Assembly (NCBI RefSeq): GCF_902806685.2
Contig: NC_048555.1
Span: 11,532,001 to 11,596,000 of the forward strand
Source: Maniola hyperantus
Lineage: Eukaryota; Arthropoda; Insecta; Lepidoptera; Nymphalidae
Reading direction: 5' to 3'
Length of the DNA stretch: 64,000 nt
The notes below the pieces were generated by a model. That model saw only the letters and a list, made by a program, of their open reading frames with translations. It made no database searches and was not told where the DNA came from. Each line of letters opens with the position of its first letter. Within the stretch, counting starts at the first letter, position 1. Of the stretch, positions 59,300 to 64,000 are shown piece by piece. Position numbers and translations under genes: made by a program.

Positions 59300-62200
59300 G
59301 AAAATACAACAGTAAATAAGAGAGGAATAGACGACAGATAAGTGGAATAAAAAGTAAAAATAAATAAACACATCAAATGGAGGATAAATAAAATAGCTTC
59401 AATTTTGTTTTAAAAATTGATAGTGATTGAGACTGTTTGATATCCAAGGGGAGAGAGTTCCATAGCAGTATAGCGGTAACAGTAAATGATTTAGCATAAT
59501 AAGAAGAGGAGTGTGTAGGAATTTTCAGGCGTAGATTATTTTGAGAACGAAGAGAAAAAGAGTGTGTATCACATCGGTACTCAAAACGTTCTTTAAGATA
59601 AAGAGGAATGGAGGGATTGAACTTAACTTAACTTAAATCTAGTTTTTTTTACCAAGGTCTTGTTCATGCTCTATCGTTGCATTTAGGTATAAGGTACTGG
59701 GCTAGAACTAGATCCGTAATTTTATTCAAACAGTAACTCATCTGTCTGCCAAATTACAGGGCGACCTTGCTTAGCCTTATTTGTTGATACTAGATTATAG
59801 AGTACTGTATTAGGAGAGAAGATTATAGAGACGAATCGTCGGCGTTAAATTGAAGATTCAATGCAAATAAGAGTGTTGCAATCATGTAGGCAGAAAAAAA
59901 TGTCTATAATCTATGTACTTACAACGTACCTACATAATATAAAAGAAGAAACTGACCTATTAAATTACTTAGAGCTTAGATTGTTGGGTCTAGAAGCTTG
60001 AGATTTTAAAACGAAGTCAAAGTATTAATTCAAAGTAGGTACATATAACAAACCATTAGATTTTGCATGTAGGTTTTCGTTGTAACGTACCTAAACGCCT
60101 CTCTTCTATCATAATAAACCCAAACAGACTTCGACATGTTTATTTATTTGGGTTTATTAAATCTTTATTTTTAGGAGTTTTTTTCACTGACGGGTGGCGA
60201 TTGAAACCCCTGATTGAGCATTATGATCATCGTAGGTAGGAAAAACAGCTAAATTGCGTGTAAACAAAAATTCGCACTTTAAAGCTTTATTTCACTAACT
60301 GATCCCTGATTCAAAAAATGATTTTCACACATCTGCAATAATTTCAAAGACTAATCCAACGACACCCAATACCATGAGACGGACGAGAAAAAAATTTATC
60401 TCACGTTTATTCTCACGTGTCTAGGGGATGCCTCCCCTAAAAATATTTTTTTCAAAATTTTATTTTACCACTATCTGCGTAATTAATCTGTAGGTATATC
60501 CATGGCAAATTACAGATTTCTAGTACAAATTATAGTCTCTGAGTTAAGCCGCGGACAGACAGACGGACATGGCGTCTGTCTTTATTATGGGTACTACGGA
60601 ACCCTAAAAAATAGACATGGTTAGTTTTCTTACTAATTTAATTTAATGAACCTGTGGCATCTAGCTTCTCGAAGTCTGTGATCATCGCCATCGCCTATTA
60701 AGGCAGAACCATCATTAAAACCATCAATCTTCTTTATGTATTGCTTCAATGATTTTGTCTGACTTTTATGATCACTCTAATTAGTAGATTGTCGTTACAT
60801 AACAAATGAGAAGATTTATTTCCATTTAGACATTGAAATATTCAAATAGAGCTTTTATTGGATAGGTACTAGCTTATGCTCGCGACTTCATCCGCGTGCA
60901 ACTGCTCAAATTTCGAATCCCTATTTTATCCCCTTAGATGTGGAATTTTCAAAAATCCTTTCTTAGCGGAGGCCTACGTATATAGCTATCTGCATGCCAA
61001 ATTTCAGCCCGATCCGTCCAGTGGTTTGAGCTGTGCATTGATAGATCAGTCAGTCAGTCAGTCAGTTACCTTTTTCCTTTTATATATACCTATAGACTAG
61101 CTTATGCCCGCGACTTCGTTTGAGTGGATTTAATTTTTTATTGAAATCCTATTGGGAACTCTTTGCTTTTCTGGAATAAAAAGTAACTTCTTCTTTATCC
61201 TGTCCAGTCCTGACTGACTGACTGACTTATATATCAACGCACAGCCTAAACCGTTGGTCCTAGAGACATGAAATTTGAAGGGTCTGTTCTTTGCAAAGAG
61301 TAATAAGTATCGAAAGGATTTTTTGAAATTCCACGCCTAAGGGGGGTAAATGAGGTACCTTTGCATGAAAGTCTGTCATTTTTAAAGTTACATCGATGAA
61401 AATTGGTATCATTTTTTACGATTTTTCTACTTCCAAGGGTGTTAAATAGGGGATGAAAGTTTGTATGAAAGTCCGTCATTTTTTGAGTTATTTCCATAAG
61501 AATTGATATTTGGGTTTTTGGTTACAAAAAAAAATACCTACCTATTTCAGGGTTTTTGAAAACTGCTCCTACGTCGATTTTCTAAATTCCACCCGAGCGA
61601 AGCCGGGGCGGGTCAGCTAGTCAACAATACATTAAAAATACTTTCTGCCATAATAGAACATTACTAGATCCGCCTCAGGATAAGAGTAAGACCTCTGAGT
61701 GTTATGATATTTCAAAGTTCGTCAAAATCCTCACGACTAGACTGATCGTGACTAGAGGATGACGCGGCCTATCAACTATCAAGCCGTCAAGATTCACCGG
61801 AATAATATGAAATGAGAATTATATGCTACCTGTAGTTGTATAGCTTAAGGCTAATAGCATTAACACTTTGGTCACGAATTTTTGATACCTACTTTAATGG
61901 ATTGATGATAATAATAAGTTAGGATAAATCTTTGACTTGTAATAACTGTTTGACTTGTATAACTATTAGAGTAGTTGGCTTTAACGCTTCTCAAGCTCTC
62001 ACCATAGCGTAATTTTTTTTTTTAAAAAGAATATTAGCCATATTAAATGACAAATATTCCCCTTTCCTTTCCAACTAAGCGTCAAGCTTGTGCTAGGAGT
62101 AGGTACGACAATAGTGCAACGGGCGGGGTTTGAACCGTCGACCTTTCCGTTTTCAGTCCACTCCTCTACCCGTTGAGCTATTGAGGCTAAAATACTTAAG

Positions 62201-63241
62201 TACCTTCAGTAAGACGACACCCTTACTGTCTGCTTTGTAAATTTATGGTCGTGGCACCTACAAGCTACATACTTGAACCTCTGATTCACCACTAAGCAAA
62301 ATAACTAAACTTTGTTCAACTGATTTTTAGGGTTCCGTACCTCAAAAGGAAAAACGGAACCCTTATAGGATCACTTTGTTGTCTGTCTGTCTGTCTGTCA
62401 AGAAACCTACAGGGTACTTCCCGTTGACCTAGAATCATGAAATATGGCAGGTAGGTAGATCTTATAGCTGACATTTGGGGAAAAATCTAAAAACCGTGAA
62501 TTTAGGGTTAGATCACACAAAAAAAAATTAAATTGTGGTCATGAACTAATAATTAGTATTTTCAACTTTCGAAGTGAGTGACTATTATCAAGTGGGATAT
62601 CATATGAAAGGTCTTCATCTGTACATTCTAAAACAGATTTTTATTTAATTTTATGCATCATAGTTTTTGAATTATCGTGCAAAATGTCGAATAATTACGA
62701 CTGTAGTACGGAACCCTCATTGCGCGAGCCTGACTCGCACTTGGCCGGTTTTTGTCGGTCGGTATACTCCTATCTGAAACCTCTCAACGTATGAAGTATT
62801 TCTTTAGGCTGAACTCTTACATCATGGATGTTTGTTACCAAAAAATGTTTCACTGAGAGACACTGAATTTTTTTTTTTCTAAAATACTTTCAAAGGATTA
62901 ATAATAAATTTCACATGAGCTCGGTGGCTATCGTTCAGTGTTAGACACTGAGATCACCGGAGTCCGAAATATAGTAAACATTTTAAACTTTTTTAACTTG
63001 TTTTCTTGTCTGTTGACCGATGAGTTAGAGACTTGTAATTCTAAAGATAGATGACGAAGTAAGTTTAACTCGCCTTCATGTTTCTTTTTATTTCACAGGT
63101 AGCTACCGCGACGGTAAATACGACTCAGGAGTATTCGCCGCCCGGCAGTACACTACCCCTCGGCAGTACACTACCCCTCAGCAGTACACTACCCCTCAGC
63201 AGTACATCGCCCCAACCTTCAGACAGCCATACGGTTTCTAG
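55421..63241 (+). CDS. RR-1 cuticular protein gene 2 (four coding exons, 191 aa)
   Basis: Secreted chitin-binding cuticular protein of the RR-1 (ChtBD4) type. Exons 55421-55429, 56460-56655, 58071-58298 and 63099-63241 join with GT/AG junctions and phases 0, 1, 1, and total 576 nt including the stop. The signal peptide is MKLIILAALVSVCAAA. Residues 17-56 form a linker rich in Tyr, Pro and Arg. The RR-1 domain covers about 57-117 (LGYHWAYDTENG, then GGYSYTGDDGQVYSVRYTAD and VNGFQAQGAHLP). A helical PPIPEAIAKALAENARDEAA segment follows, and the last exon carries (R/Q)QYTTP repeats ending RQPYGF. Gene 1 has the same first-exon size and RR-domain intron but heptads before the domain, so the two are related paralogues, not duplicates. 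No coding lesion is seen. Confidence 0.93.
55624..55940 (+). mobile_element. SINE family C (tRNA-derived), full length, in intron 1 of gene 2
   Basis: Head CCTGGCGCAGTGGTAAGCAC (A box) and CCCGGGTTCGATTCCTGG (B box), body TCGTGCCGCCAAGCGATTTA, end GGGCTAACTTGTAACTGAAT. A diverged copy lies at about 11420-11550 and a truncated one is nested at 38093-38334. Confidence 0.8.
55945..56335 (-). mobile_element. Helitron-like element split by a short foldback insertion (intron 1 of gene 2)
   Basis: The host element reads TCACTCTCCAG at 56025-56035 and resumes GTCTTTGAATA at 56212. The insert (about 56036-56211) contains the inverted pair CTGATTGG / CCAATCAG and may carry a CAG duplication. Confidence 0.6.
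56460..56655 (+). CDS. Gene 2 coding exon 2 (signal peptide and linker)
   Basis: The acceptor is GCTTCCCAG and the donor is AAT G|GTGAGT. The exon is 196 nt and ends in phase 1. It codes IILAALVSVCAAAVLPGYGT, a Tyr/Pro/Arg linker, and NELGYHWAYDTEN, the start of the RR-1 domain. It is distinctly GC-rich compared with the flanking intron. Confidence 0.92.
57633..57824 (+). mobile_element. Helitron copy in intron 2 of gene 2
   Basis: TCTAAATATATAAAAGG start and GAGCATAAGCTAG end, with about 30 bp (the CCCCTAAGGGGGTGAAATAG part) deleted. Confidence 0.8.
58071..58298 (+). CDS. Gene 2 coding exon 3 (RR-1 core)
   Basis: The acceptor is TTTACTTTTCAG and the donor is GAT G|GTAAGA. The exon is 228 nt, phase 1 at both ends. 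It codes IQAEETGREANGIQAAGGYS, YTGDDGQVYSVRYTADVNGF, QAQGAHLPTSPPIPEAIAKA and LAENARDEAAGIFDD. The spacing of G, Y, A, N, G and F residues fits the RR-1 consensus. Confidence 0.94.
58604..58893 (+). mobile_element. SINE family A in intron 3 of gene 2
   Basis: CTGTGATAGCCTACTGGTTAGG head, GGTTCGATCCCGG B box, a short deletion around CGTGGTAGACTATGGCC, and tail GATCATGATGATGATG. Confidence 0.8.
59252..59297. repeat. (TA)n microsatellite in intron 3 of gene 2
   Basis: TA repeated about 20 times. Other simple runs: (TTTGAC)n at 33756-33786, (CCGT)n at 33808-33842 and poly(T) at 5248-5269. Confidence 0.85.
59395..60340. other. Intron 3 of gene 2, unassigned part
   Basis: Intron 3 spans 58299-63098. 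This part has no recognised repeat or coding sequence; 61620-62010 and 62755-63090 are likewise blank. Confidence 0.5.
60869..61093 (-). mobile_element. Helitron copy in intron 3 of gene 2
   Basis: CTAGCTTATGCTCGCGAC at the 3' end, then the family body, then CTTTTATATATACCTATAGA. It is followed directly by a second Helitron-like end of another subfamily (61097-61620, ending GCGGGTCAGCTAG on the plus side). Confidence 0.75.
62012..62188 (-). mobile_element. SINE family B in intron 3 of gene 2
   Basis: Poly(T) at 62012-62022, body, and head ending GAGCTATTGAGGCT. Confidence 0.8.
62330..62752 (-). repeat. GGTTCCGTA repeat in intron 3 of gene 2
   Basis: Nearly identical to 41421-41850, from AGGGTTCCGTACCTC to CACTTGGCCGGTTTTT. 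Confidence 0.75.
63099..63241 (+). CDS. Gene 2 coding exon 4 (QYTTP repeats and stop)
   Basis: The acceptor is TTTATTTCACAG. The exon codes SYRDGKYDSGVFAAR, three QYTTP repeats and a degenerate QYIAP, then TFRQPYGF and TAG at 63239-63241. The repeats come from an 18-bp minisatellite at 63143-63214. Tyr-rich C-terminal repeats are common in cuticular proteins, where they probably take part in cross-linking. Confidence 0.92.
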
Positions 63242-63303
63242 ACGAACTCATCTGCTCGTGCCATCGAATTAGTTCTAAGTATTGTACAGTACAATGTTTA
63301 CGC

Positions 63304-63309
63304 AATAAA
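63304..63309 (+). terminator. Polyadenylation signal of gene 2
   Basis: AATAAA within ACGCAATAAAGTGATT, 62 nt after the stop codon. Confidence 0.8.
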
Positions 63310-63354
63310 GTGATTAGCAAATACAACTACTATTTCGCACATTTTTTTTTGATC

Positions 63355-63500
63355 ATCATCATCATCATCAACCGATAGACGTCCGCTGCTGTACATCTAG
63401 GTCTTTGTAGGAACTTCCACAGTCTACACGCCTCAGTCTTGCTAGAATCTAGCAGCTCCCTGCGACTCGTTTGATATCGTCTGTCTTCCAACGCTTTTAA
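63355..63500 (-). mobile_element. RTE LINE 3' tail just after gene 2
   Basis: (ATC)n, GATAGACGTCCGCTGCTGTA and TAGCAGCTCCCTGCGACTCG. A second such tail is at 63786-63895 (-). Between them is the duplicated 3' end of gene 2. Confidence 0.68.
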
Positions 63501-63652
63501 GCTGAACTTTTTCTTACTTACTGCAAACTTTTATTACTACTTAAAATTAGAATTGACTACTTAAATACCTACTTAATTATCCTCCTATGTAAAGTCCTCT
63601 CTATGTTAATATTCTATCATCTACCTTTGTCTAAGGCTGTGTCTCCTGCCTT

Positions 63653-63756
63653 TAGACAGCCAATTCGGCTTCTAGACGACCTCATCTGATCGTGCCATCG
63701 AATTCGTTCTAAGTATTGTACTGTGCAATGTTTACGCAATAAAATGATTATTGAAT
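63653..63756 (+). pseudogene. Duplicated copy of gene 2 C-terminus and 3' UTR
   Basis: This stretch repeats 63222-63325 at a distance of about 430 bp. It has AGACAGCCA, then CGGCTTCTAGACGA (the stop-codon region), then a 3' UTR ending in its own AATAAA at about 63735. It lacks the RR-1 exon and the QYTTP repeats. It is either a partial tandem duplication or the last exon remnant of a lost neighbouring paralogue. Confidence 0.75.
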
Positions 63757-64000
63757 ATAAGTACGTTTTGAACTCTTTCTTTATAATCATCATCATTATC
63801 GACCATTAGACTCCCCTGCTGGACATAGGTCTTTTGTAGGGACTTCCACAAGCCCCAGTCTTGCGCCGCTGCCAGAATCCAGCGGCTTTATTATTTCTTC
63901 GTCTTCTTCTGCTGAATTACTTTGTAAGGTCCATGTTTATCTTACTATCTAAAGTCCTCTTTCCTTTATACTACTAGCCCTATCATTTATCTTAGTCTAA

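Overview
This window is AT-rich nuclear DNA from a lepidopteran insect (moth or butterfly). The evidence is the type of cuticular-protein genes and the dominance of repeats typical of that order: short Helitron-like elements with a 3' hairpin and a CTAGT end, tRNA-derived SINEs with (GAT)n or poly(A) tails, RTE-type LINE 3' ends, and foldback MITEs. The species cannot be determined from what I see.

Two intact or nearly intact genes can be assembled exon by exon. Both encode secreted RR-1 (chitin-binding type 4) cuticular proteins, and they are arranged head to head about 30 kb apart. Gene 1 runs on the minus strand from ATG at 25500 through exons 24828-24618, 15502-15329 and 12359 onward. Gene 2 runs on the plus strand with exons 55421-55429, 56460-56655, 58071-58298 and 63099-63241. 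Each has a TATA box, a first exon coding only three residues, and a phase-1 intron inside the RR-1 domain. Their products would be exported and bind chitin fibres in the cuticle.

Layout: 1-4.6 kb, LINE and Helitron debris plus a TA-flanked foldback transposon. 4.6-6.1 kb, three copies of a small MBF2/REPAT-like exon, two of them in a 280-bp tandem duplication that carries SINE sequence. 6.2-6.84 kb, three head-to-tail 220-bp Helitrons. 7-11.7 kb, a LINE reverse transcriptase fragment and repeats. 11.7-25.6 kb, gene 1, whose last coding exon is interrupted by a 343-bp RTE insertion with a 10-bp target-site duplication, and whose 9.1-kb second intron is almost filled by an 8-kb tandem array of 11 Helitron-like units. 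25.6-55.3 kb, intergenic repeats, MITEs, a 71-bp minisatellite and nested SINEs, with no convincing gene. 55.3-63.3 kb, gene 2. 63.3-64 kb, a duplicated copy of its 3' end and RTE tails.

The most interesting points are (i) the RTE insertion in the C-terminal codons of gene 1, which preserves the sequence up to its target-site duplication but replaces the last residues with a tail read from the transposon, and (ii) the intronic Helitron array, in which every unit carries two exact copies of a GCCGCCATCTTG motif matching the YY1/Pleiohomeotic consensus.
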